Source: Bacillota bacterium (GTDB taxonomy: Bacteria > Bacillota > Clostridia > Lachnospirales > Lachnospiraceae). Taken from it: a stretch of DNA of 16,350 bases. Made by a program: the position numbers and the translations under genes. Each line of letters starts with the position of its first letter. Positions within the stretch are counted from its first letter, which is position 1. Shown here in pieces: positions 6,197-14,697 of this stretch. The notes below the pieces were generated by a model, which saw only the letters and a list, made by a program, of their open reading frames with translations, searched no databases and was not told the origin of the DNA. The DNA lies in contig JAEYPA010000035.1 of assembly GCA_023411225.1 (NCBI GenBank), forward strand, positions 1-16,350. The letters run 5' to 3'.

Positions 6197-6721
6197 CTAA
6201 AACCCTACTGCTACACCTTTGTAGATACTGTACTTATTGACTGTAATAGATTGACCTTGCAGATTACAATCAATTGTAAAGCAATACTCATCTCTATTAT
6301 CCGTATATGTAAGGTATGTTCCTAAATGTCCTTGGCGATAATAGGCTAGATCAATATGTTTTAAAGCCATTCTTTTTATAATATCTAACTTAGAATCTTT
6401 TTGTATTTTCTTTAATACTTTTTCAGATAGCTCACGACTTGGCATTCTTTGCACTATCATCATTGATAGACCATACATTCTTTCTTTGATTGACTGCTCT
6501 GTGTACATTGGATTTTCCACAAGAAACTTTTCTACAGTCTTTTTATCCATCCTTCCTGCAATAGCAGCATTGATATTGGATGTACTGATTGGCGTGTCTT
6601 TCAATATCGCTTGTTCCGCTCTATAGCTCATATTGCTTACCTTCGTTGAGATAATACAAAATCCTACAATGAGTAAAATAAGTAAGGATACAATTGATGC
6701 GATAATTACAAAATTAACCAT
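6197..6721 (-). CDS. single-pass membrane protein of unknown function
   Basis: I do not recognise this 174-residue protein. Residues 4-25 form one strongly hydrophobic N-terminal helix (FVIIASIVSLLILLIVGFCII), followed by a polar, partly helical region rich in Lys, Met and Ile. A predicted beta-strand tail with YLTYTDNRDEYCFTID and a final short Gly/Val end follow. This suggests an N-terminally anchored protein with one soluble domain, its orientation uncertain. AGGAGG lies seven bases before the ATG, and a near-consensus promoter sits at 6759-6787, so it is probably expressed by itself although it lies directly downstream of the sugar symporter gene. A link to that locus is possible but not shown. 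Confidence 0.7.
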   Translation of the reverse strand: MVNFVIIASIVSLLILLIVGFCIISTKVSNMSYRAEQAILKDTPISTSNINAAIAGRMDKKTVEKFLVENPMYTEQSIKERMYGLSMMIVQRMPSRELSEKVLKKIQKDSKLDIIKRMALKHIDLAYYRQGHLGTYLTYTDNRDEYCFTIDCNLQGQSITVNKYSIYKGVAVGF

Positions 6722-6758
6722 AAATTACCTCCTATTATCATTTTATGGATATATTTAT

Positions 6759-6787
6759 ATGATATATGATGATAAAAGTTATGTCAA
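6759..6787 (-). promoter_or_regulatory. promoter of the single-pass membrane protein gene
   Basis: On the minus strand TTGACA (6787-6782), 17 bases, then TATCAT (6764-6759), pointing at the start codon about 38 bases downstream. The -35 box is perfect and the -10 box matches five of six bases. It lies between this gene and the end of the symporter gene. Confidence 0.65.
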
Positions 6788-6793
6788 ATTAAT

Positions 6794-8266
6794 TTATGTT
6801 GGGTTGTCATTCAAACTTAAACTAGATTTTTTCTTTTCTATCTCAGTAACAATTCTCTTGTATTCCCTTTCATCAATACGATATTTTCGGCGAATCAGTA
6901 TATAGCAAAAGGTAAATACCATGACTGGAATCAATACCATTCCAAGACGCAGAATCACGGTTTGGTATGGTGCTACCTGGTCAATAATGGTATCTGCCTG
7001 AACAAATACCTCTTTACTAGTCAGTTCTCCCTTTCCTGTCTTAATCTCTAGGTCTGTAATCTTCTGGCTGTAGGAATAGATGCCACTAAAGATTAACACA
7101 AGACTAAGAATGCCCTGATTGATGGCACCACCTAATTTGGCACTGAAAGAGCGGACTGCAGAGATAACGCTGTCATGGCGTTCACCAAACTTGTATTCAT
7201 CATACTCAATGGTATTATTCAACATCACAATGACAATTAGATTATAAAGTCCCTGAGCAAAGAAGATGGTAAAGCCAATGGCATTGAGTAAAATTGCATT
7301 CTTAGGAAGGATATAACCAAACATCATCAGCAACCCATAAGAGGTGATGATGAGAATTGTCAGCATACGAAGCATAGTCATTCTAGAAAAATGCTTTGAT
7401 AGAGCTGTAAAACATGCCTGAGAAGCTAAGGTTCCAAGACCATACATTACTGTAAAGATAAAGATCAGATTACCACCATTTTCATAGCCATATTCAAAAT
7501 AGAAGAAGTTAACGGCAAAGATAATCAAAAGACCACTTGCAATATTAAATAGTAAAGAAGCAAAACCGATAGGAATCAATTGGTCATTACGTCTGAGTAC
7601 ACGAAACATATCTTTTAGGGACATCTTTTTTTCAGGGTCATCAACTCGAGGCCGCTCTTTTACTCCAAAAAACGTCAAGGTCTGAAATGCAATGAAACAG
7701 AGGGCGATAATCATAGAAGCGATACGATAGGCAATGACGGCGTTACCAGCTACCACAGTAGGAAGTACACCAGCCACAGAAAATTGTCCAATACAGATAA
7801 ATATGCTCATTAGGGTAACAAGAGTATTACGGTCATTAGGGTTACTGGTCAGGCTAGGGAGCATTCCCCAATAGGAAATGTCATTCATTGTGTAGGTCAT
7901 TCCCCAAAGCAGATAACTGATTCCAAAGAACAGCACAAACAGCCAGCCTGATGGTCGAAGGGTGAAGAGAAGAACAATCACTACAGAGTTAAGTAAAGCA
8001 CCGGTGATAATAAAAGGGCGAAATTTGCCAAGTTTAAAATGACAATTTTCAATAATAATACCCATAAGTGGATCATTTATGGCGTCCCAAATCATACAGA
8101 TTACCACACAAGCAGAGATAGCAGTGAACTGGGCGACACTTAACTGCATGGTATACTGAATGTATGCCAGAAGATACATATTAATCAGCGTATAAGCCAT
8201 GTCTCGCCCTGTGGAACCGATGCAGTAGGACCATTTTGTTCTTCCCTCGATTCTCTTTTCATTCAT
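6794..8266 (-). CDS. GPH family sugar:cation symporter
   Basis: The 490-residue product is a polytopic transporter of the glycoside-pentoside-hexuronide:cation symporter family (MelB/XynP type, MFS fold), with about twelve hydrophobic segments. The family signature is clear near the N-terminus: GRDMAYTLINMYLLAYI (20-36) and WDAINDPLMG with Asp61 and Asp65 (60-69), followed by the cytoplasmic loop KLGKFRPFI. In MelB the equivalent acidic residues bind the coupling cation and sugar. The gene starts six bases after the GH3 gene stop, with AAGGGGG as ribosome site lying in the end of that gene. This marks one operon: the symporter should import the glycoside that the GH3 enzyme cleaves. The exact sugar cannot be read from sequence. 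Confidence 0.9.
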   Translation of the reverse strand: MNEKRIEGRTKWSYCIGSTGRDMAYTLINMYLLAYIQYTMQLSVAQFTAISACVVICMIWDAINDPLMGIIIENCHFKLGKFRPFIITGALLNSVVIVLLFTLRPSGWLFVLFFGISYLLWGMTYTMNDISYWGMLPSLTSNPNDRNTLVTLMSIFICIGQFSVAGVLPTVVAGNAVIAYRIASMIIALCFIAFQTLTFFGVKERPRVDDPEKKMSLKDMFRVLRRNDQLIPIGFASLLFNIASGLLIIFAVNFFYFEYGYENGGNLIFIFTVMYGLGTLASQACFTALSKHFSRMTMLRMLTILIITSYGLLMMFGYILPKNAILLNAIGFTIFFAQGLYNLIVIVMLNNTIEYDEYKFGERHDSVISAVRSFSAKLGGAINQGILSLVLIFSGIYSYSQKITDLEIKTGKGELTSKEVFVQADTIIDQVAPYQTVILRLGMVLIPVMVFTFCYILIRRKYRIDEREYKRIVTEIEKKKSSLSLNDNPT

Positions 8267-8272
8267 AGTGTT

Positions 8273-10654
8273 TTACCCCCTTATTAGCTTTTTGATTGCT
8301 TTAATATGATGGCCATTGGCAGACAGTACAACAGCTTCCGCAAGCTTATACGGAACTAGACCGCCACTTTGACAGATTATAGAATCTATGGTGCCATCTT
8401 CCAGGCCTTTTAAAAACATCATAAGTTCCGGATCATCTGCCGGCTTTCCTTTATAATTCTTTTTGGTAAATTGTCTTCCATATCTCAACATAATTTTCCC
8501 TAATAAGGAATGCTTGGATAACTGCAGTAGTGAGTTATACACGCTAAAATCGCCCTTACCCATTTCGTCTAAACGGCTGGTTTTTCTACCATATAGATGT
8601 TCAAACTGTTCTCTACTAATGGAAAATGAATCTCTTGTTTGGTGATAATATTCAGACAAGGTGTTACGGTCATCCTTTTTATAATCATAGCCGTCAACTG
8701 TTACAGAGACACTTAACCTTATGTCATTCAAGGAGGAAGCCACATGAATTATGTAGTTACCGGAGGGCATGATAAATTGTCCCATAGACGGTTCATAGAT
8801 ACTAAAGCTTCGTTCCTCTAATTCAATCTTTATATTTATCATTTTTCCGGGAGCTAAGGCTGTTTTTGTAAAGCCTCGGAGTTCTTTTTTTGCCCGAAGG
8901 TAGTTACAAGGTGGATTTTCAACATAAATCTGTGTTATTTCTTTGCCAAAACAATTGCCTGTATTAGTAAGTGTAAAACTTATTGAAAGTGTTCCGGAGG
9001 AGTAGTTAGGTTTGTCTACGGAAAGCCCAGAATAGGCAAAGGTGGTATAGGAAAGTCCATGTCCAAAGCAGTAACGTACCGGAATATTATAGGTGTCATA
9101 ATAGCGATACCCAACGAAGATGCTTTCTCTGTATTCTACATCATCGCTATCTTGCCCAAAATACTTATAACACGGGGTGTCTTTGAGAGACATAGGAAAG
9201 GTTTCTGCTAACTTACCACAGGGATTTGCTTTCCCTGAGATTAATGCAGCACAGGCCTTATCTACAGACTGGCCACCCAGGTACATATGCAAAATAGCTT
9301 TTATCTCATCAGCAAAGGAAAAATCCATAGGGGCTCCTCCGAAGGAGATAAAGGCCACATTATCATTGATAGAGCAGATTTTTGCCAGTAAGGAGGTTTG
9401 ATTAGCTGGAATGGAAAGGGTAGTTCTGTCATAACCTTCTCCTTCACAGTGTTCTGTCAGGCCTCCAAAAAAAAGAATAGGGAGGTTAAGGCTGGCTAGT
9501 TCCATTGCTTTTCTCTCAAGGGAGATATCTTCCTCCTCAGTATTAGAGGAGTAACCCTTTGTATAAAGAACTTTATAGCCACTGTCAGTTAGGGCTTTTA
9601 CAACGTTTGGCTCTCTGGTGGAATGAATGTGGCTGCTTCCACCACCTTGATAACGCATATGTACAGCCATATCTCCAATTACAACAACACTATGGGAAAA
9701 GCTAAGTGGCAGCATCCCATCATTTTTTAGAAGTACTGCAGATTCAGTGGCGATGGCTTCAGCAGTTTTATCTGCGGCGGAGGCTTTATATTCAGAAGGT
9801 TCCGCTTTATTTAAGCTACAGGCTGATATCAGCTTTAATACATTGGAGGAGGCACGATTAAGGTCGTTATCTGTTAGTTTCCCAGAGGATAAAGCTTCCC
9901 TTAATTGTTTGTCATGATTTCCAAGACTGTCAGGCATCTCCAAATCCATACCAGCACTTAGACAGACAGGTAGATTGCAACAGGCGCCCCAGTCAGAAAT
10001 AACGGTGCCTTCATAGCCCCATTCATTTCGTAATATATCGGTGAGAAGATGCTTATTCTCACAAGCATAAGTTCCATTTAGACGATTATAGGATGCCATT
10101 ATAGTGGTCGGATTGGCATGCTTTACGGCGTTTTCAAAGGCGGACAGATAGATTTCACGCAAGGCACGTTCATCAATCTGGCTGTTGGAGGTCTGACGAT
10201 GGGTTTCCTGGCTATTTCCGGCAAAATGCTTAAGGGAGGTGCCAATGCCATGTTTTTGCATGGATTTGATATAGGAAGTAGCAAGCTCTCCAGACAAAAA
10301 TGGGTCTTCCGAGTAATATTCGAAATTACGTCCACATAAGGGAGAACGTTTGATGTTGACACCAGGTCCTAGAACCACATCTACCTTTTCCTTTATCGCT
10401 TCCTTTGCGATGGAAGCTGCCATAGACGCCACAGATTTCTTGTCCCAACTACAGGCCACTGCACTTGCCGTTGGATAACAAGTGGCAGGCCGACTGTTAT
10501 TATTTTCACTTACACCCTCAGCTAGAGGAATTCTTAAACCATGAGGACCATCGGAAAGCCGGATAGAAGTCAATTGTCCCTTACAATCATTAGTGTGCCA
10601 GGCACCCTTACCGGTTACAAGTTTTATTTTATCGTCCATCGATAATAAGATCAT
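8273..10654 (-). CDS. GH3 family glycosidase, cytosolic (beta-glucosidase-like)
   Basis: This 793-residue enzyme is a glycoside hydrolase family 3 member, the family that removes terminal beta-linked sugars. The barrel domain carries RLSDGPHGLR (32-41), KHFAGNSQETHR (142-153) and the nucleophile Asp221 in GTVISDWG (216-223). The second domain has GGLTEHCEGEGYDR (397-410), where Glu404 or Glu406 is the likely acid/base. A PA14 insertion is not seen. A fibronectin-III-like domain spans about 540-650, followed by an unusual tail of some 130 residues (660-793). There is no signal peptide, so it acts in the cytosol on imported glycosides. AGGAGG lies six bases before the chosen ATG. It is the first gene of an operon with the GPH symporter and is divergent from an AraC-type regulator. 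Confidence 0.93.
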   Translation of the reverse strand: MILLSMDDKIKLVTGKGAWHTNDCKGQLTSIRLSDGPHGLRIPLAEGVSENNNSRPATCYPTASAVACSWDKKSVASMAASIAKEAIKEKVDVVLGPGVNIKRSPLCGRNFEYYSEDPFLSGELATSYIKSMQKHGIGTSLKHFAGNSQETHRQTSNSQIDERALREIYLSAFENAVKHANPTTIMASYNRLNGTYACENKHLLTDILRNEWGYEGTVISDWGACCNLPVCLSAGMDLEMPDSLGNHDKQLREALSSGKLTDNDLNRASSNVLKLISACSLNKAEPSEYKASAADKTAEAIATESAVLLKNDGMLPLSFSHSVVVIGDMAVHMRYQGGGSSHIHSTREPNVVKALTDSGYKVLYTKGYSSNTEEEDISLERKAMELASLNLPILFFGGLTEHCEGEGYDRTTLSIPANQTSLLAKICSINDNVAFISFGGAPMDFSFADEIKAILHMYLGGQSVDKACAALISGKANPCGKLAETFPMSLKDTPCYKYFGQDSDDVEYRESIFVGYRYYDTYNIPVRYCFGHGLSYTTFAYSGLSVDKPNYSSGTLSISFTLTNTGNCFGKEITQIYVENPPCNYLRAKKELRGFTKTALAPGKMINIKIELEERSFSIYEPSMGQFIMPSGNYIIHVASSLNDIRLSVSVTVDGYDYKKDDRNTLSEYYHQTRDSFSISREQFEHLYGRKTSRLDEMGKGDFSVYNSLLQLSKHSLLGKIMLRYGRQFTKKNYKGKPADDPELMMFLKGLEDGTIDSIICQSGGLVPYKLAEAVVLSANGHHIKAIKKLIRG

Positions 10655-10695
10655 AATAAGCCTCCTCTCTTAAACTTAGAATAGCAAAATATGGC

Positions 10696-10718
10696 GAATA
10701 ATAATATCATATTTATTC
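10696..10718. promoter_or_regulatory. imperfect palindrome, possible operator
   Basis: In the 113-base divergent intergenic region, GAATAA-TA-ATAT and ATAT-TTATTC form an imperfect inverted repeat around a central C. It lies between the GH3 and AraC-type genes, where a regulator controlling both would bind. AT-rich sequence makes chance palindromes common, and AraC proteins usually bind direct repeats, so this is tentative. Confidence 0.25.
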
Positions 10719-10735
10719 TGCTAAATTAATATATA

Positions 10736-10744
10736 TGTTAAAAT
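10736..10744 (+). promoter_or_regulatory. extended -10 element for the AraC-type gene
   Basis: TGTTAAAAT (10736-10744) has the TGn extension and a TAAAAT -10 box, 23 bases before the regulator's ATG. The -35 region 17 bases upstream (TTCTGC) is weak, as is usual for promoters that depend on an extended -10 or on an activator. Confidence 0.4.
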
Positions 10745-10767
10745 AGTATGAGAAAGAGGGTGAAAAG

Positions 10768-11511
10768 ATGAATGGAGAGAAAACGATTAAAATGGAGATT
10801 CTACCTGTGGCAGAGGATATACTCTATGAGCAGCGAGAAAGTGGTGTTACTCACACTCCATTTCAATTAGAGCATATCTTGTATACCGCAATTCAAACTG
10901 GTGATGTATCAGGGGTGGAGGCAGCTATCGAGAATTATTTGAACCATGGTTTAGTGGTAGGGCGCATGTCTTTAAATTATACCAGGCAGATGCGTTACTG
11001 GGCAGTAGCCTGTATATCCATAGGGATTCACTATGCAATTCTTGGAGGTCTAGACGAAACAGATGCCTATAATCTTAGTGATACCTACATACGTTATGTG
11101 GATGATCTGACAGAGGTTAAGGAATGTGTTACATATCTTAAAGAAAAAGCGATGGAACTAGCCAGTAAGGTGAGGAAATTCAAGGAGCGTAATATATATT
11201 CTCCTATTATTAAGAAGTGTCTCCATTATATTCACATCCATCTTCATGAGCGTTTGCCTATAGCAATGTTGGCAAGTCAGTTAGGAGTTTCAAGAGATTA
11301 TCTTTCTACCCTGTTTCGGAAGGAGACCGGAGTATCACTTCATGCCTATATTCTTCATGAAAAACTAGAGGCTTCTAAACAATTACTTATCCAGGGAGAA
11401 GCTTATGATGTCATTAGCTATAGCTTTGCATTTTGTTCTGAGTCCCATTATATTACCTGCTTTAAAAGGGAATATGGTATGACACCAAGGCAGTATAAAA
11501 GAGGGAGATAG
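10768..11511 (+). CDS. AraC family transcriptional regulator
   Basis: This 247-residue regulator has a C-terminal AraC/XylS DNA-binding domain (about 145-246) with two helix-turn-helix units: LPIAMLASQLGVSRDYLSTLFRKETG (163-188) and the second around 211-236, ending in the family signature YGMTPRQYKR (236-245). The N-terminal 140 residues are all-helical (GVEAAIENYL, SLNYTRQMRYWAV, GGLDETDAYNLSD), a sensor region seen in many clostridial AraC regulators rather than a cupin. GAGGGTG precedes the ATG by about five bases. Being divergent from the GH3-GPH operon, it most likely controls that operon in response to the glycoside or a product. The ligand is unknown. Confidence 0.9.
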   Translation: MNGEKTIKMEILPVAEDILYEQRESGVTHTPFQLEHILYTAIQTGDVSGVEAAIENYLNHGLVVGRMSLNYTRQMRYWAVACISIGIHYAILGGLDETDAYNLSDTYIRYVDDLTEVKECVTYLKEKAMELASKVRKFKERNIYSPIIKKCLHYIHIHLHERLPIAMLASQLGVSRDYLSTLFRKETGVSLHAYILHEKLEASKQLLIQGEAYDVISYSFAFCSESHYITCFKREYGMTPRQYKRGR

Positions 11512-11776
11512 ATTATGCCACGAGAAAATTGGAGCTGAAATAGAGGATTGTTCAGAGGAAAATAAACAGGGAGTGGAATCTCTATGTATGATTTTGATTC
11601 TCACCTAGCAAGATTCTAGAGAGAATGGACCAGTGTAAAGGAGAAGGCTCTTTATTCAATCGAGGGCTGGTACCGATCGTTATTTTGGCGAAATGTAGGT
11701 TTATGTCTATGTACACAATCATAAGATATACAAGGAGCCTATGCGAAAACATGGAATATTGGAAAGGATGTAGTGA
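11512..11776 (+). promoter_or_regulatory. leader region of the tetrapyrrole operon with T-box-like motif
   Basis: This 265-base gap precedes the tetrapyrrole genes. At 11664-11675 it reads GGGCTGGTACCG, close to the T-box consensus AGGGTGGNACCGCG, and upstream a TTCAGAG and a GTGGAA hairpin-loop (11569-11583) recall T-box stem I elements. However, the usual pairing arm after the motif and a terminator with U-tract are missing. A T-box sensing tRNA-Glu would make sense because the pathway consumes glutamyl-tRNA. I treat it as a degenerate candidate. Mutually exclusive short stems also exist (TCTCTA 11579-11584 with TAGAGA 11617-11622; ATTCTC 11597-11602 with GAGAAT 11621-11626). No strong promoter is obvious. 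Confidence 0.25.
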
Positions 11777-12394
11777 ATGGCATATTTCCCGATGTTTATA
11801 GATCTTAGGGGCAAGCAATGTCTGGTTGTAGGTGGGGGCAGTGTGGCTCTTCGTAAGATAAAGGCTTTAAAAGAATTTGGTGCTGATATGACAGTAGTAG
11901 CGGAGAGAATATGCGAGGAAATTAAGAGGATTGAAGGAATTCAGATAGTGGAACGTACTTACAAAGTATCAGATACCTACTCTATGACTTTAGTGGTAGC
12001 GGCAACTGATGACAAGGCATTAAACCATGCCATAGGACAATGCTGTATGAAACGGAAGATTCTAGTAAATGCTGTGGACCAGATGGAAGATTGTAGCTTT
12101 CTGTTTGGTTCTTATGTGAGACAGATGGATCTAGTAGCAGCCTTTAGTAGTGCAGGGAAAAGCCCTGTCATGTCACAGTATCTGAAGGCACAGATGAAGT
12201 CTTATTTATCAGAAGAACTTGGGGCACTGAATGAGTACCTTGGTAGTATTAGGAAACAGGTGAAGGACGAAGTGAACACCGAGGCTCTGCGTAAGAAAGT
12301 ATACCAGGAGATTATGGAACTTGGGCTAAGAAATGAGAACTTACCGAAAAAGCATGAGATTGATGCAATCATTGAGAAATATTCTGCTAAATAA
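11777..12394 (+). CDS. precorrin-2 dehydrogenase / sirohydrochlorin ferrochelatase family protein
   Basis: The 205-residue product matches the SirC/Met8p/CysG-N family, which oxidises precorrin-2 to sirohydrochlorin with NAD+ and in some members also inserts iron to form siroheme. The Rossmann motif VVGGGSVALRKIKAL (17-31) opens the protein, NAVDQMEDCSF (98-108) holds the conserved Asp101 corresponding to the catalytic aspartate of Met8p/CysG, and the SSAGKSP block (124-130) is typical. The helical C-terminus is the dimer/product domain. No methyltransferase (CobA) domain is fused. AAAGGA lies eight bases before the ATG. It is the first gene of the tetrapyrrole operon and is followed after 25 bases by hemB. 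This ties the operon to siroheme or cobalamin. Whether it also chelates iron or cobalt cannot be told. Confidence 0.9.
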   Translation: MAYFPMFIDLRGKQCLVVGGGSVALRKIKALKEFGADMTVVAERICEEIKRIEGIQIVERTYKVSDTYSMTLVVAATDDKALNHAIGQCCMKRKILVNAVDQMEDCSFLFGSYVRQMDLVAAFSSAGKSPVMSQYLKAQMKSYLSEELGALNEYLGSIRKQVKDEVNTEALRKKVYQEIMELGLRNENLPKKHEIDAIIEKYSAK

Positions 12395-12419
12395 TTATTC
12401 GTACAATGAGAGGGGAAGC

Positions 12420-13388
12420 ATGGACAGAATGAGACGATTACGACAGAATGCAATACTGCGAAGTATGGTAAGGGAAGAATATATTAGGTTAGAGGAATTA
12501 ATTTATCCAATCTTTGTAATGGAGGGACAGAACATATGTCATTCTGTGGCATCTATGCCAGGAATATGTCAGTATTCCCTGGATCGGATTGGGGAAGAGT
12601 TGGATCGGATAGTGGCGTCTGGGGTAAAAGCTATTCTTGTATTTGGAATTCCAGAACATAAGGATGAGGTAGGGAGTGGCGCCTATGATGAAAATGGCAT
12701 TGTTCCACAGGCTATCCGTCTGATTAAAAAGAGCTATCCAGAGCTAGTAGTTATTGCAGATGTCTGTCTTTGTGAATACACTTCCCATGGACATTGTGGA
12801 CTGATTCATAATGGAGAGATTCTAAACGATGAGACGTTGCCGCTATTAGCTAAGACAGCAGTTAGCTATGCCATGTCAGGAGCAGATATTGTTGCACCAA
12901 GTGACATGATGGATCGAAGAGTTGCCACAATCCGTAAAGCCTTAGATGACAATGGATGTACCAATACGCCAATTATGGCTTATAGTGCCAAATTCGCATC
13001 TGCCTATTATGGCCCATTTCGCGATGCTGCTCACTCAACACCTAGCTTTGGAGATAGAAAAACTTATCAGGTAGATCCGGCTAATGGCAGAGAAGCTTTA
13101 CGTGAGGTAGAGGAAGATATCTTAGAAGGAGCCGACCTTATTATTGCAAAGCCTGCACTTGCATATATGGATATCGTTAAGGATATCTCCAATCATTTTA
13201 ATATACCGATTGTTGCTTATAATGTTAGTGGTGAGTATGCTATGGTAAAAGCCGCAGCTGCCAATGGATGGATGGATGAGAAGAAAATCGTAATGGAGAA
13301 TATGATAGGTTTAAAAAGAGCTGGTGCAAAGATGATCATTACCTATCATGCTATAGACGTAGCTAATTGGTTGAAAGATGGACAATAA
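12420..13388 (+). CDS. hemB: porphobilinogen synthase (5-aminolevulinate dehydratase)
   Basis: HemB joins two 5-aminolevulinate molecules into porphobilinogen in the cytosol. I start it at the ATG at 12420, after GAGAGGGG, giving 322 residues, the usual length; an earlier in-frame ATG inside the preceding gene would add 29 residues without a ribosome site. The zinc-site cysteines are present as DVCLCEYTSHGHCG (Cys116, Cys118, Cys126), so this is the zinc-dependent type. The substrate lysines are Lys191 (YSAKFASAYYGPFRDA) and the Schiff-base Lys244 (IIAKPALAYMD). The gene lies between the precorrin-2 dehydrogenase gene and hemL, 17 bases upstream of hemL, consistent with one transcript. Confidence 0.97.
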   Translation: MDRMRRLRQNAILRSMVREEYIRLEELIYPIFVMEGQNICHSVASMPGICQYSLDRIGEELDRIVASGVKAILVFGIPEHKDEVGSGAYDENGIVPQAIRLIKKSYPELVVIADVCLCEYTSHGHCGLIHNGEILNDETLPLLAKTAVSYAMSGADIVAPSDMMDRRVATIRKALDDNGCTNTPIMAYSAKFASAYYGPFRDAAHSTPSFGDRKTYQVDPANGREALREVEEDILEGADLIIAKPALAYMDIVKDISNHFNIPIVAYNVSGEYAMVKAAAANGWMDEKKIVMENMIGLKRAGAKMIITYHAIDVANWLKDGQ

Positions 13389-13405
13389 AGCGATGGAGAT
13401 AGGAT

Positions 13406-14677
13406 ATGGAGGAGAGATCAAGAGAATTGTTTGAAACCGCAAAGAAGAGAATTCCGGGTGGAGTGAATAGCCCTGTTCGAGCTTTTGTCTCAGTGGGAAG
13501 AACACCACGCTTTATGGTAAGGGCAAAGGGAGACCGCATTACTGATGTGGATGGCAATGAATTTATTGATTACATCTGCTCCTGGGGTCCAGGAATCTTA
13601 GGTCATGGACATCCAAGAGTAATAGAAAAGGTAAAAGAGGCTTGTGACAACGGGCTGACTTATGGGGCGCCAACACCAAGAGAGGTAGAAATCGCAGAAC
13701 TAATAACAGAGCTGGTTCCTTCCATGGAAGTAAATCGACTGGTGAACTCTGGTACAGAGGCTGTGATGAGTGCTATACGTTGTGCCAGAGGTTATACAGG
13801 GCGAGATAAAATCATCAAATTCCAAGGCTGTTATCATGGACATTCCGATGCTCTTCTAGTAAAGGCCGGCTCCGCAGCCCTTACTACCTCTGTACCGGAT
13901 AGTGGAGGTATTCCAAAGGATTACACTAGGAATACATTGGTTGCTAGTTTTAATGACAAGGAATCGGTGATGCAGTTATTTGAATCAAACAAAGGAGAGA
14001 TAGCCGCAGTTATTGTGGAACCTGTGGCAGCTAATATGGGTGTTGTACTTCCGGAGGATGGCTTTCTCTCATTCTTAAGGGAAATTACCAAGCAATACAA
14101 TGCATTGTTAATCTTTGATGAAGTGATTACCGGATTCCGGTTAGCTTTAGGAGGAGCCCAAGAATACTTTGGTATTAAGCCGGATCTCACTACCCTTGGC
14201 AAAATAATAGGAGGAGGTATGCCGATAGGTGCCTACGGAGGAAGAGAAGACATTATGAGAATGATTTCCCCAGACGGACCGGTATATCAGGCAGGAACTT
14301 TATCTGGCAATCCAATTGCTACAGCAGCAGGACTTGAGACACTGAAGATTTTAAAGGAAGACCCAGGAATTTACAAAAGACTAGAAGAGAAAACTGATAG
14401 AATTGTTCATGCTATGTGTAAGGTGGCAGGTGATAAAGTATCAATCAATCATATCGGTTCTCTTTTCAATGTATTCTTTACACCAGGAGGAGTAACGAAT
14501 TATGAGGAGGCAATGGAGTCTGACCAGAAAGCATATGGAAGGTATTTTAGTTATATGTTAGATCGTGGAATCTATTTTGCACCTGCCCAGTTTGAGACAA
14601 TGTTTCTTTCAGATGCGCATTTAGAAGAAGATATAGAGAAAACCTGTGAATTGATACAGGATTATCAGGAGTGGTAA
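13406..14677 (+). CDS. hemL: glutamate-1-semialdehyde 2,1-aminomutase
   Basis: HemL is a PLP enzyme that moves the amino group of glutamate-1-semialdehyde to form 5-aminolevulinate, the second C5-pathway step. The 423-residue length is standard. The N-terminal RIPGGVNSPVRAF (15-27) is diagnostic, SGTEAVMSAIR (115-125) contacts the cofactor, FDEVITGFR (237-245) holds the aspartate that pairs with the pyridine nitrogen, and LGKIIGGGMPIGAYGG carries the PLP lysine Lys266. GGAG lies seven bases before the ATG. The gene follows hemB by 17 bases. A long hairpin follows its stop codon, so it may close the first part of the operon. Confidence 0.97.
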   Translation: MEERSRELFETAKKRIPGGVNSPVRAFVSVGRTPRFMVRAKGDRITDVDGNEFIDYICSWGPGILGHGHPRVIEKVKEACDNGLTYGAPTPREVEIAELITELVPSMEVNRLVNSGTEAVMSAIRCARGYTGRDKIIKFQGCYHGHSDALLVKAGSAALTTSVPDSGGIPKDYTRNTLVASFNDKESVMQLFESNKGEIAAVIVEPVAANMGVVLPEDGFLSFLREITKQYNALLIFDEVITGFRLALGGAQEYFGIKPDLTTLGKIIGGGMPIGAYGGREDIMRMISPDGPVYQAGTLSGNPIATAAGLETLKILKEDPGIYKRLEEKTDRIVHAMCKVAGDKVSINHIGSLFNVFFTPGGVTNYEEAMESDQKAYGRYFSYMLDRGIYFAPAQFETMFLSDAHLEEDIEKTCELIQDYQEW

Positions 14678-14697
14678 AAGTGAATAAATTATTGTAG

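Noticed and set aside
6735..6775. TTATCAT/ATGATAA inverted repeat around the promoter of the membrane protein gene
   Set aside because: The sequence is nearly all A and T, and one arm lies upstream of the -10 box, so it is not a transcript hairpin; chance is likely.
11741..11773. Ten-codon frame (MRKHGILERM) after AAGGAG, just before the precorrin-2 dehydrogenase gene
   Set aside because: The ribosome site is only three bases from the ATG, and such a short frame is expected by chance; no attenuator structure accompanies it.
12333..12419. Longer N-terminus for HemB
   Set aside because: It would overlap the preceding gene, lacks a ribosome site, and exceeds the usual HemB length.
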